Assembly: GCA_039964455.1 (NCBI GenBank)
Contig: JBDVXK010000013.1
Location: forward strand, 62,001-126,000
Length of the DNA: 64,000 nt
From: CALJFL01 sp039964455
GTDB lineage: Bacteria > Pseudomonadota > Gammaproteobacteria > Pseudomonadales > Halieaceae
Direction of reading: 5' to 3'
Shown here: one piece after another, positions 53,091 to 61,524 of the stretch
Position numbering within the stretch: the stretch's first letter is position 1
How the letters are laid out: every line of letters starts with the position of its first letter
Made by a program: the position numbers and the translations under genes
The notes under the pieces: generated by a model
What the model saw: only the letters and a program-made list of their open reading frames with translations
Database searches by the model: none
Told to the model about the DNA's origin: nothing

Positions 53091-54863
53091 ATGAGAAAGC
53101 GTTTTCAACTGGACCTCCAGCAGGCCGCGCTTGCTTCTCTAGCCGCCATATCAGTCGCTACCGCTCTGCTCTGGTTTTTTTGGACAGTCATCGTCTGGTC
53201 TCGCTGGCATCCGGAGCTCCCGTGGCGCGATTTGTTTGTGATTCTCGACGATTTGAAACCACTGCTGTCCGGAGAACTCGCCTGGAAGGACGCTCAATTC
53301 CTTTTCGAGGCGCATTACGCCGCACACCGCATAACATTACCCAGGCTTCTGGTTTATTGGGATATGAACCTGTTTAGCGGGCAAAGTCACTTACTTTACG
53401 CTGCAGGTTGGTGCAGCCTTCTATTTATCTACTTACTATACAGTCGCCTGGTATGCAGCTACTTCGGCCAGTCAAAGGCTTTAGCGTGGTTCTGCATCGG
53501 TCTGGTTGGCATACTACTATTCTCTCCCGCCCACTCCTGGAACCTGATTAATGCAATCAATACCAGTTGGCATATATCCTACGCACTGGGTGCCTTAGCT
53601 TTTTATCTTTTGTCGAGACAGTCAGGAAACCCTGGTAATAGCGTCTGGCTTTTGGCCTATTCCTTGGCCACTGTTGCGGCATTCACAAACTTTGCCGGAG
53701 TCATAGTCTGGCTACTATTACCCACGTTAGCACTACGTTCTGGCCGACGTGTGCTGATACTTGCAATCTGTACCAGCGCACTTATGACTTTGAGCTATCT
53801 CAATGGTATCAGCTCAGATGCCGAAATCGCCGCGTCCTGGAGCGCCGGCAACCCTGACGTGGCAGCAAAAATCCAACAAGCAGGCAAGATAGCAATTGAA
53901 AATAACTCGCTCTTACGCGTCTTTATAGGTACATCCAGGGTACTTTGCTGGCCGCTTAGCGAAGCACGCTCGACTCTCGGCATCCTATTCTTCACTACCT
54001 CTCTACTCATAATAGCTTTTGCCTGGATACAGTTTTTCAGGGCCGCCCTCGCCGGTCTTAGACTGCAGCCATGGATTGAATGGTGTTTAATGCTGGCAAC
54101 CATGTCGTTAGGCATCGGGATTTCCATACAATTAGGTCGAATGATTGAGCAGCCCAACCACGCACATGGGCCCAGCTTTGAGCGTTACAACACGATCGTT
54201 GCGATGTATTGGATGGGTACTTTTAGCATTCTATTGAGCACCCTACCCAGAATGCCCATGGCAGCGAAGTTTGCAACTATGCTTCTTTCAATAATGACGA
54301 TTTACCTTTTACTATCGCCTGAAGGACGTTATCTGAAGCAAGAAATCAAAAGCGTCGAAAAGGCGACTAAACTGTTCGTCGCTGGCGAGAGCCCTGAATT
54401 GAAAGAAAAAATAGACAAGAGAATGCTGCGCTTCAAGCCCGAATATGTGTATACCTTTGAGCCACTATTTGAGGCGAAATCCCTGGCGTATCGAGCTCCT
54501 CTGCAACTCAAAGACGACCCTAAATCAGTACAGAACTGTGATGCAAGCTCGTTCAACGCGCTCTCAACCGTTGGTGAACGGGACGATAGGAAGCAAATTC
54601 AATTCATTTTTAAGTACCCAAGCTCTATGCTAATCAGAGATATCATAATCTCTAGGGACGGTGCCTTTCTTGGTAGAATGCACCCTGATCACCTGGGCAA
54701 TTATTCGCCAAGGCAGCTGGTCGACCCTGCATTTAATCGCTGGATCGGCTATCTCAATAGAGACAGTAGCTTAGACGATCGTATGCGGTTAACCTTTAAC
54801 CTGATTGCAGGGGTAAAACACGAGTGCATATTACCAGCAGACAGCCTTACGGCATCGCTTTAG
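53091..54863 (+). CDS. Multi-span membrane protein with FExHxxHR motif, larger paralogue
   Basis: 590 aa with about ten membrane helices in the first ~420 residues and a soluble C-terminal domain of ~170 residues. The first loop has LPWRDLFVILDDLKPLL and FLFEAHYAAHRITLPRLL, matching the pattern of the 448-aa protein transcribed on the other strand. Probable membrane glycosyltransferase or related enzyme; family not recognised. It is followed 30 bp later by a methyltransferase gene. Confidence 0.58.
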   Translation: MRKRFQLDLQQAALASLAAISVATALLWFFWTVIVWSRWHPELPWRDLFVILDDLKPLLSGELAWKDAQFLFEAHYAAHRITLPRLLVYWDMNLFSGQSHLLYAAGWCSLLFIYLLYSRLVCSYFGQSKALAWFCIGLVGILLFSPAHSWNLINAINTSWHISYALGALAFYLLSRQSGNPGNSVWLLAYSLATVAAFTNFAGVIVWLLLPTLALRSGRRVLILAICTSALMTLSYLNGISSDAEIAASWSAGNPDVAAKIQQAGKIAIENNSLLRVFIGTSRVLCWPLSEARSTLGILFFTTSLLIIAFAWIQFFRAALAGLRLQPWIEWCLMLATMSLGIGISIQLGRMIEQPNHAHGPSFERYNTIVAMYWMGTFSILLSTLPRMPMAAKFATMLLSIMTIYLLLSPEGRYLKQEIKSVEKATKLFVAGESPELKEKIDKRMLRFKPEYVYTFEPLFEAKSLAYRAPLQLKDDPKSVQNCDASSFNALSTVGERDDRKQIQFIFKYPSSMLIRDIIISRDGAFLGRMHPDHLGNYSPRQLVDPAFNRWIGYLNRDSSLDDRMRLTFNLIAGVKHECILPADSLTASL

Positions 54864-54893
54864 CCTGTTATTTCCAAGGCGGAGTAGTCCGTA

Positions 54894-55628
54894 ATGTATG
54901 AATATGACCGAGACTTTTATAACTATATTAATCAAGGGTCAGTCGACTCTGCAAAGCACATTCTGCCGATAGTTAAGAAGGCACTCGCTGATCCCATTGA
55001 TACTGTACTAGACGTTGGATGTGGAGCAGGAGCATGGCTCTCAGTATGGAAATCATTGGGCGCTGACGTAACAGGCCTGGATGGCGCTTACCTAAATACC
55101 GATCAGCTAATGATCGACGCCACGGAGTTTTTACCGGTTGATCTAAATACCGATTTTGACTTGGGCACACGCTTTAGTCTGGTGCAGAGCCTGGAAGTCG
55201 CCGAACATCTGCCAGAAAATTCAGCCAATAGCTTCGTAGCCAGCCTATGTCGACATGGTGACATTGTGATGTTCTCTGCAGCGCCACCCGGGCAAGGTGG
55301 TGAAAATCATATCAACGAAAAACCCTACGAGTATTGGCAAAAGCTATTCAATGCTCACGGCTACGATATGTATGACCCCATAAGGCAAACAGCCGCCGAT
55401 AAGGTCGAGATCAAGCCCTGGTATCGCTACAATACTTTTCTTTACGTCAACCGCTTGGCGAGTACCGCGACAAGGGAAGCGTTATCGGACTGGCGCGTGG
55501 CAGAGGCACAATTAGTTCAGGACATTTCGCCCCCTCTCTACCGCCTGCGCAAATTACTTCTCCGTGCACTACCAAGTCGCATAGTCACACATTTGGCGAT
55601 CTTGAAGAAACGTCATTTTGGTAGGTAA
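54894..55628 (+). CDS. SAM-dependent methyltransferase
   Basis: 244 aa, ATG at 54894 with AAGGCGGAG upstream. TVLDVGCGAGAWLSVWKSLG and VTGLDGAYL bind SAM; SLVQSLEVAEHLPENSA and MFSAAPPGQGGENHINEKPY are family blocks common in glycan clusters. Likely a sugar methyltransferase. The C-terminal ~50 residues are basic and may form a helical membrane-peripheral tail. Confidence 0.78.
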   Translation: MYEYDRDFYNYINQGSVDSAKHILPIVKKALADPIDTVLDVGCGAGAWLSVWKSLGADVTGLDGAYLNTDQLMIDATEFLPVDLNTDFDLGTRFSLVQSLEVAEHLPENSANSFVASLCRHGDIVMFSAAPPGQGGENHINEKPYEYWQKLFNAHGYDMYDPIRQTAADKVEIKPWYRYNTFLYVNRLASTATREALSDWRVAEAQLVQDISPPLYRLRKLLLRALPSRIVTHLAILKKRHFGR

Positions 55629-55634
55629 CAGAGT

Positions 55635-55727
55635 ATGTCATTAATAGGACACCTTATAAAAAAGCCTAAGATCTGGCTTATGGCGAGAGAAAAATATTTA
55701 TTCGCCAAGCTGCATATGCCCTCATGA
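55635..55727 (+). CDS. Possible 30-residue small protein or gene remnant
   Basis: A short frame, ATG to TGA, in the 115-bp gap between the methyltransferase and GtrB-like genes. It would encode a basic peptide (MSLIGHLIKKPKIWLMAREK and ten more residues). It has no clear ribosome-binding site and no recognised relatives, and could be a remnant of a lost gene. Confidence 0.25.
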   Translation: MSLIGHLIKKPKIWLMAREKYLFAKLHMPS

Positions 55728-55743
55728 TTGGAACAAAGTATTT

Positions 55744-56706
55744 ATGGATACTAAAGTAATGCCAGTGCTAGCGCTTGTCGTGCCGTGTTACAACGAGGCA
55801 AAAATACTGCCCGATACAGCAGAGAGTTTGAAGGCAAAACTTCTTCGCCTAGTAAATGATGGAATTATTTCTGACTTGTCTCGAATCTGGTTTGTCGACG
55901 ACGGCAGCGAAGATAGCACTTGGGATTTGATCGATCAGCTATCTCGGAACGATCAGATTTTTGTCGGTATCAAACTGACTCGAAACTATGGTCATCAGTT
56001 TGCATTGTATGCTGGAATGATGGAAGCCAATGCAGACGTTCTGATAACTCTTGATGCTGATCTGCAAGACGATATTGCTGCAATCGAAGATATGCTCTCT
56101 TCGTTCCAACGCGGCAACGAAATCGTTTATGGGGTGCGCAGCAATAGAGAATCCGATACTGTCTTCAAACGCATAACTGCCAGAACCCACTACCAACTCT
56201 TATCTATTCTGGGTGTGACATCTGTTCGAGATCACGCAGACTTTCGGCTAATGAGCCGCCGTGCCGTAGAACTGCTAAGTCATTATCGTGAAGCAAATCT
56301 GTATCTCAGGGGTATCGTCCCCTTGCTGGGATTGCCGTCGGATATTGTGTACTACAAGCGACTTGCTCGCATGGCTGGAGAAACCAAGTACCCCTTTCGT
56401 AAAATGCTCGCTTTATCAGTGAGTGGGCTAACCTCTTTTTCTATTGTTCCCCTGAGACTTATTTCTGCCTTGGGTTTATCAGTTTTTTTAGTCGCCTTAT
56501 GTTTGGGGCTATGGGCACTGTGGGCCACATTTTTCGATTCTGCCACTGTGCCGGGCTGGTCCTCTACCGTGATCCCCATTTATCTTCTTGGCGGACTACA
56601 GCTACTCGCCATAGGAGTAGCTGGCGAATATATTGGGAAGATATTTCTCGAGGCGAAAAAACGGCCCTTGTATCATGTGGAGACGCGCACAGGGACTAGT
56701 GATTGA
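55744..56706 (+). CDS. Polyprenyl-phosphate glycosyltransferase (GtrB/ArnC/DPM1-like GT2)
   Basis: 320 aa. LALVVPCYNEAKILPDT, IWFVDDGSEDSTWDLI, KLTRNYGHQFALYAGM and LITLDADLQDD are diagnostic of the DPM1/GtrB group, and two C-terminal membrane helices (about 232-258 and 272-292) anchor it. It charges undecaprenyl phosphate with a sugar, the donor form used by GT-C transferases. That fits the GT-C-like membrane proteins at 46,650, 50,834 and 53,091. Confidence 0.88.
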   Translation: MDTKVMPVLALVVPCYNEAKILPDTAESLKAKLLRLVNDGIISDLSRIWFVDDGSEDSTWDLIDQLSRNDQIFVGIKLTRNYGHQFALYAGMMEANADVLITLDADLQDDIAAIEDMLSSFQRGNEIVYGVRSNRESDTVFKRITARTHYQLLSILGVTSVRDHADFRLMSRRAVELLSHYREANLYLRGIVPLLGLPSDIVYYKRLARMAGETKYPFRKMLALSVSGLTSFSIVPLRLISALGLSVFLVALCLGLWALWATFFDSATVPGWSSTVIPIYLLGGLQLLAIGVAGEYIGKIFLEAKKRPLYHVETRTGTSD

Positions 56707-56798
56707 GGTGTAGGTTAATATAGAAGCAGAGAAGTAAGTTAAGTAAAAGCCAGTTAGCCACTATGATTCGCCACTGACTGCTCGACCCCCACAGACCT

Positions 56799-57938
56799 CT
56801 AGTCCCTATCAAGCCATTTAGTAAGAGAATTGTAGTCGTCAGGTCGCTGCCGGGGATAGAGATTCATAAGTGTATCGACATTCTTCAGGTATTGATCAAT
56901 AGATTCATTATTGAGCCGGACCAGCCTGATATTTTTATTGCAGCTCTCTCCTACGAGGCAATTCATGATCTCTCGCCCCGAAGACAGCTTGTAATGCACC
57001 CCGTCAAGATAGAAAGGTAAGTCCTGATTCATTGCCTCCAGAGTGATCTTACGGCTCGTTTCCAGACCCACAACTTCGAATTGGCCCTTTGCGTCCTCCA
57101 CCGCCGCAACAACTGAGCGCTGCCAAGACATGTAAGACGTCCAACTATCGGCGAGACGAACAGTATTCATTACGCTTCCATGAAAGGGTGATATGAGGAT
57201 AGTGGTAGGTATGTTGTTATCTCCAGTAAACTTCAGCAGTTGCTCAAACTCCACCATCGTGGGGTCACCGCCCGCACTCTTAAACTCCTCCATCTTGTGG
57301 CGGTTAACATAGGCATACAGCCATTTAGGCGGTTTTCCCGGACTATTTGAAGCCCACGTGCCGTTGTCGAAATAAATCCGTTGTCCCTGCCCTATACCAC
57401 TAATCTCTTTCGCCGATGCTAGAATCGCATCAATAGACAATAAGGTACTCCATGCATCCTTAACAGACTGCATCCTGTAAGCCAGTCGATCTCTCAGTGT
57501 AGGGCTAATTTTTCGAAGTCGCTCATCACTATAGTGCGAGGTTAGGCTCATTTTACTGGCCCTGAACATGTAATAATCTACACCGATGTATAGCGAGTCC
57601 AGCGGCTGAATAGCCTGCGCATGCTCTATTAGTCGTCTAACTTCGCTAAGCCTTATGCCAGGCATAGAAGCGTTGTAGCCTTTTTCACCGAAGACATCTG
57701 GATTCAGGCGCGCAGAGCGAGAACTACCAACAATAAGGTGTGTCGCTTTACGGCGCTCCATCGCATAGGGCTTATGAAGGCGAAGGTGGTAAAACAAATC
57801 AGTCTTTCTCTCATACTGCTCAAGACCAGTAACAGATACAAACATTGCGTACGGATTAGCCAAAAAGCTATAGGCCACTATCGTTAAACCAGCGAAGGCA
57901 GCGAAAATGGCACTAGCTATAAAATATCGGCGATACAC
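56799..57938 (-). CDS. Membrane-anchored SGNH-hydrolase-like protein
   Basis: 379 aa, GTG start. One N-terminal anchor (FIASAIFAAFAGLTIVAYSF), then a periplasmic domain with THLIVGSSRSARLNP (candidate nucleophile Ser) and DGVHYKLSSGREIM (Asp and His) near residue 309. This resembles the SGNH-fold partners (AlgJ/AlgX- or DltD-like) that work with MBOAT acyltransferases. An MBOAT gene lies divergently 0.4 kb away. Together they could O-acylate an exported glycan. Confidence 0.68.
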   Translation of the reverse strand: MYRRYFIASAIFAAFAGLTIVAYSFLANPYAMFVSVTGLEQYERKTDLFYHLRLHKPYAMERRKATHLIVGSSRSARLNPDVFGEKGYNASMPGIRLSEVRRLIEHAQAIQPLDSLYIGVDYYMFRASKMSLTSHYSDERLRKISPTLRDRLAYRMQSVKDAWSTLLSIDAILASAKEISGIGQGQRIYFDNGTWASNSPGKPPKWLYAYVNRHKMEEFKSAGGDPTMVEFEQLLKFTGDNNIPTTILISPFHGSVMNTVRLADSWTSYMSWQRSVVAAVEDAKGQFEVVGLETSRKITLEAMNQDLPFYLDGVHYKLSSGREIMNCLVGESCNKNIRLVRLNNESIDQYLKNVDTLMNLYPRQRPDDYNSLTKWLDRD

Positions 57939-58352
57939 TTTTGAGTTCCATTAACTCGTCCACTATGATGACTGACGCCTTCTAAAGGTTAGTCAGTATA
58001 TTCATTATCTCTACTTATAATAAGTAAAGCGCATGCTAGATTATGGACTTTCCGCCCTTCACTTTCAGCTAAAGAAAATACCGATTCAGGTTTAGAGATA
58101 CGGCCAAATCGTATGTTTTTCCATCAGCAAAATATGCCTCGCGTCATTTATTTTAGGATGATCCCAAGGCATAGTATTTCATGAGGTGCCTGTATCGGCC
58201 CAATACCACCGCCTAACTATCGACTAAGTATTATCACAGTTACAAACCGCTTCCTCAGACATGCTCTACTAGTAAGTCTTTATGCTTTTAACCTCCTAGG
58301 AGGTGTCAAAGCAGGATATACTCGGCAAACTTGAGAAGATTACGCATAAGCC
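57939..58352. other. Intergenic region between divergent SGNH and MBOAT genes
   Basis: 414 bp, A+T-rich, no gene seen. It contains an imperfect hairpin (57,969-57,995, outer arms TGACT and AGTCA) and the perfect palindrome at 58,291-58,304, and would hold both promoters. No sigma-54 site was recognised. Confidence 0.5.
58291..58304. promoter_or_regulatory. Perfect 14-bp palindrome upstream of the MBOAT gene
   Basis: ACCTCCTAGGAGGT is fully self-complementary and lies 48 bp before the ATG at 58,353. It could be a repressor or activator site, or fold in the transcript and expose an AGGAGG. Which protein binds is unknown. Confidence 0.45.
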
Positions 58353-59891
58353 ATGCTATTTAATTCCATAGAGTTTCTATTCTTTTTCCTACCAATTGTC
58401 TTATTTGGCTTTATAGCGTTGCAGCGATTAGGTGGCTATCGCTTGGTGATGCTATGGCTGATACTTTCCTCCCTCTTCTTCTATGGCTGGTGGAACCCCG
58501 TATATTTGTGGCTTCTGGGGCTTTCGGTAACCGTTAACTACTCCATAGGCCGTATGCTGGCGACCCATGTCGGCACCAGAAAAAATGCCCTGTTAGTTAT
58601 TGGGATCGCCTTTAACCTGGCGCTACTCGGCTACTTCAAATATGGCAATTTTTTTATAGAGACCATTAGTGTACTGGAATCTGTCAGCTTTAATTTCAGC
58701 CAAATAATCCTGCCACTGGCAATCTCCTTCTATACCTTTCAACAGATAACTTATCTGGTGGACACCAGTAAAGGGCTGACTGACGAACATGATTTCCTGG
58801 AATACTGCCTGTTTGTTTGCTTTTTCCCACAATTAATCGCTGGACCCATTGTTCATCATCGCGAAATGCTACAACAGTTTAAGGGCCTTGGTAGTGCTCA
58901 AAACAACTGGCGTAACTGCAGTATTGGACTTTCAATTCTTGTGATCGGCTTATTCAAAAAAGTGGTTATCGCTGACAGTTTTGCACTTTTTTCCACACCT
59001 GTTTTTGCAATTGCCGAAAGCGGTCAGGCCCTGAACGCTAGTGAGGCGGTTGCCGGCACATTCAGCTATGCAATGCAGCTCTACTTCGATTTCTCCGGCT
59101 ACAGCGACATGGCAATAGGCTTAGCTTGCATGTTCGGGCTGAAGCTTCCCGTTAATTTTTATTCACCTTATAGAGCAAGAAATATCAGTGACTTCTGGCG
59201 TATGTGGCACGCCACTTTATCTCGATTTCTCCGTGACTATGTATATACCCCGCTGGGCGGCTTCCTGTGTAGCACCCGACGTCAGAGGATCAATCTATTC
59301 TTGACAATGTTTGTCGGGGGAATCTGGCATGGCGCCGGCTGGACATTCTTCTTTTATGGAATCGCCCACGGCGTTTATGTCGTGATCCATCAACTGTGGC
59401 GAGTAAAAGTTTCGGGACCTTTGGGGCTAGTGGGCAATGAGTGGTACCAAAGAGGAGCACAGCTTTTCACCTTCCTGATAGTTGCATTTACCCTTGTACT
59501 GTTTCGTGCCGAGAGCCTGGCAGCCGCCGGGTTTGTCTATCAAGGATTACTTAATACTGAAACCTGGTGGTTTTCATCGGCATACCTGGCAACGCTGAAA
59601 AACACCAATATTTTTGCTATCGCAGAACTTTCAGGCTTAGAAATAAATGCAATGCTAATAGTTTTTGGATCTGTATGTCTGGCAATAGCAGCATGTTGGA
59701 CGCTACCCAGTACCTGGCAATTATTTCAAACTTTCGATGTGGCATATGATAAGCCGCCCACTGGCCGTAAAGCCGTGATTCAACTTAGCTGGGCGCCAAG
59801 CTTACCTTGGGCAATTTTCATGGCATTCCTGCTAATTGGCTGCTGCCTGAATCTCACACAAGTGAGCGAGTTTCTCTATTTTCAGTTCTAA
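58353..59891 (+). CDS. MBOAT-family O-acyltransferase (AlgI/DltB-like)
   Basis: 512 aa with about ten or more membrane helices. FYGWWNPVYLWLL, LPLAISFYTFQQITYLVD, FFPQLIAGPIVH and DFWRMWHATLSRFLRDYVY match AlgI-type proteins. The catalytic His lies in GGIWHGAGWTFFFYG (near 330). It moves acyl groups across the inner membrane onto a periplasmic acceptor, normally with an SGNH partner; the divergent gene at 56,799-57,938 fits. No alginate biosynthesis genes are present. Confidence 0.9.
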   Translation: MLFNSIEFLFFFLPIVLFGFIALQRLGGYRLVMLWLILSSLFFYGWWNPVYLWLLGLSVTVNYSIGRMLATHVGTRKNALLVIGIAFNLALLGYFKYGNFFIETISVLESVSFNFSQIILPLAISFYTFQQITYLVDTSKGLTDEHDFLEYCLFVCFFPQLIAGPIVHHREMLQQFKGLGSAQNNWRNCSIGLSILVIGLFKKVVIADSFALFSTPVFAIAESGQALNASEAVAGTFSYAMQLYFDFSGYSDMAIGLACMFGLKLPVNFYSPYRARNISDFWRMWHATLSRFLRDYVYTPLGGFLCSTRRQRINLFLTMFVGGIWHGAGWTFFFYGIAHGVYVVIHQLWRVKVSGPLGLVGNEWYQRGAQLFTFLIVAFTLVLFRAESLAAAGFVYQGLLNTETWWFSSAYLATLKNTNIFAIAELSGLEINAMLIVFGSVCLAIAACWTLPSTWQLFQTFDVAYDKPPTGRKAVIQLSWAPSLPWAIFMAFLLIGCCLNLTQVSEFLYFQF

Positions 59892-59922
59892 CATGGCGTT
59901 CTTTTCTGGCTAACAAGTATTC

Positions 59923-59938
59923 ACCCGTCTAGACGGGT
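59923..59938. terminator. Perfect 16-bp palindrome between convergent genes
   Basis: ACCCGT-CTAG-ACGGGT forms a 6-bp stem and overlaps the stop codon of the minus-strand methyltransferase. Only three Ts follow on the plus strand, so as an intrinsic terminator it is weak; it could serve both convergent genes. Confidence 0.4.
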
Positions 59939-60777
59939 TTGCGTGCAGAGATAATTCCGTAACCCATAACACCGTGCTGCCAGAACTCCTGCAGCACATC
60001 ACATGATGAAATAAAGTCTTCCCATGCCTTACGGCCAATATGCTCCTCCACGCTAGCTCGATTATGTAAAGCGTTCTCTTTCCAGCGGGCGAATGTCGGC
60101 AGCGTCTCTTTGGTAATATTTCTTGCCGACTCTAGCTCCAAATTGTTATCCGTTAGCTGCTTTTCATAAAAATTCAAAGTCTCCATTCTCGCGCGACCGA
60201 AGGCATTCTTGAGTATAAGAAATTCATCTCGGCGCGCTATGACTTGCTCCAGAGTCAGCTTGAAGTGCAGCATTACATCACATAAGACAATTCTACCTCC
60301 TGGCCTCAAAAGCCGGGCGCATTCGTTAAGAAGCGCTGTCTTATTGTCCATAAGATGAGAAGATTCCATGACCCAGACCCGATCAAAACTCTGATCTTCA
60401 AAATCCAGGGCAGTTCCATCGCCTATTTCAAACCTTGCATTTCCTGATAGATTCTTGGAATCCGCCAAAGCGTTAGCTCTTTCAACGCAACTTTCACTTG
60501 GAGATACTCCCACTAGCTGACAGTCATACTCGTTGACTATTCGGCAACCCGCCTTGCCAGTCCCGCACCCGATATCAAGAACTTTCAACTGACTTTTCAA
60601 CTCAGCAAGCAAGAGCATTTGATCGGTTAAAGCATCAGTCGCCGCAGCCAGGGGCATTGAGGCTTCAACGAAATAGCCATAGTGAAGATCTTCGCCTAGT
60701 AGGTGATCCCAGGCGTCAAGTACTGTCTCATAGTGAAGCGTAGAATCGCCGCTATCGTCTTGTAATTTTGATTTCAT
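59929..60777 (-). CDS. SAM-dependent methyltransferase (small-molecule/lipid type)
   Basis: 282 aa. LHYGYFVEAS precedes the SAM loop LKVLDIGCGTGKAGCRIVNE; FDRVWVMESSHLMDNKTALL and LLRPGGRIVLCDVML resemble the tocopherol/mycolic-type C- or O-methyltransferase group. It ends the ACP/ligase/SDR set on the minus strand, 24 bp after the SDR gene, suggesting it acts on the same carrier-bound or released product. Confidence 0.78.
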   Translation of the reverse strand: MKSKLQDDSGDSTLHYETVLDAWDHLLGEDLHYGYFVEASMPLAAATDALTDQMLLLAELKSQLKVLDIGCGTGKAGCRIVNEYDCQLVGVSPSESCVERANALADSKNLSGNARFEIGDGTALDFEDQSFDRVWVMESSHLMDNKTALLNECARLLRPGGRIVLCDVMLHFKLTLEQVIARRDEFLILKNAFGRARMETLNFYEKQLTDNNLELESARNITKETLPTFARWKENALHNRASVEEHIGRKAWEDFISSCDVLQEFWQHGVMGYGIISARKPV

Positions 60778-60801
60778 ATTCGCACTATAAAAATCAGGAA
60801 G

Positions 60802-61524
60802 TCAGCAGTTAATACCGCCATCAACAACCATAACCTGGCCGGTAATAAAGTCGGCCTTCTCGCTGCAAAGGAACATTATCAAACCCGTAACATCATCAGG
60901 GTCGCCCAGCCTACCAAGCGGTGTTCGCTTTATAATCTGCCTGCTTTGGGCACTATCAAGTTCCTCTGTCATTTCGGTAGTCAGATACCCGGGAGCCACC
61001 GAATTAACCGTAATATTCCGCGCTCCAAGCTCTCTTGCCATCGCTCTTGAAAAACCATCAAGGCCTGCTTTTGTCGCCCCGTATACCGATAGGCCACGAT
61101 ATCCCGAGAGGCCAATGATGGACGAAATATTAATTATTCGGCCCCACCCCAAAGACAGCATACTACGCGTTACTTGCCTTGTTAGGCTAAAAGTACCCTT
61201 CAAATTTAAGTCGACAACCGAATCAATAGATTCGTCATCGGCCAATGCCAGTAGGCTTGTACTCGCCACACCAGCATTATTTATAAGAATTTGAATTGCT
61301 CCAAATACCTCTTCAACTGAAGCTACAAACTGCTTACAGGCCGCAGGGCTAGTCTGGTCCATCTCTTGGAAATAAAAATGATCTGGGAATTGCTCCGTCC
61401 AGGAATCAACCTGTTGTGTACGCCGCCGGCTAAAACTGGCTACACGGTATCCATCATCCAGAAACGATTGCACAATTGCTGCACCCAACCCCTTACTACC
61501 CCCGCTTACTGCAACCACCTTCAT
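60802..61524 (-). CDS. Short-chain dehydrogenase/reductase (FabG-like)
   Basis: 240 aa. NAD(P) site VSGGSKGLGAAIV, structural INNAGVAS, catalytic Ser in INISSIIG with Tyr-x3-Lys in VYGATKAG, and the C-terminal ITGQVMVVDGG found in FabG-type 3-oxoacyl-ACP reductases. With the adjacent acyl carrier protein it probably reduces a ketone on an ACP-bound acyl chain. It overlaps the ligase gene by 4 bp. Confidence 0.85.
   Translation of the reverse strand: MKVVAVSGGSKGLGAAIVQSFLDDGYRVASFSRRRTQQVDSWTEQFPDHFYFQEMDQTSPAACKQFVASVEEVFGAIQILINNAGVASTSLLALADDESIDSVVDLNLKGTFSLTRQVTRSMLSLGWGRIINISSIIGLSGYRGLSVYGATKAGLDGFSRAMARELGARNITVNSVAPGYLTTEMTEELDSAQSRQIIKRTPLGRLGDPDDVTGLIMFLCSEKADFITGQVMVVDGGINC

Noticed and set aside
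58353..59891. Alginate acetylation gene algI
   Set aside because: MBOAT similarity is clear, but no alginate biosynthesis genes are present, so the gene symbol is not justified.
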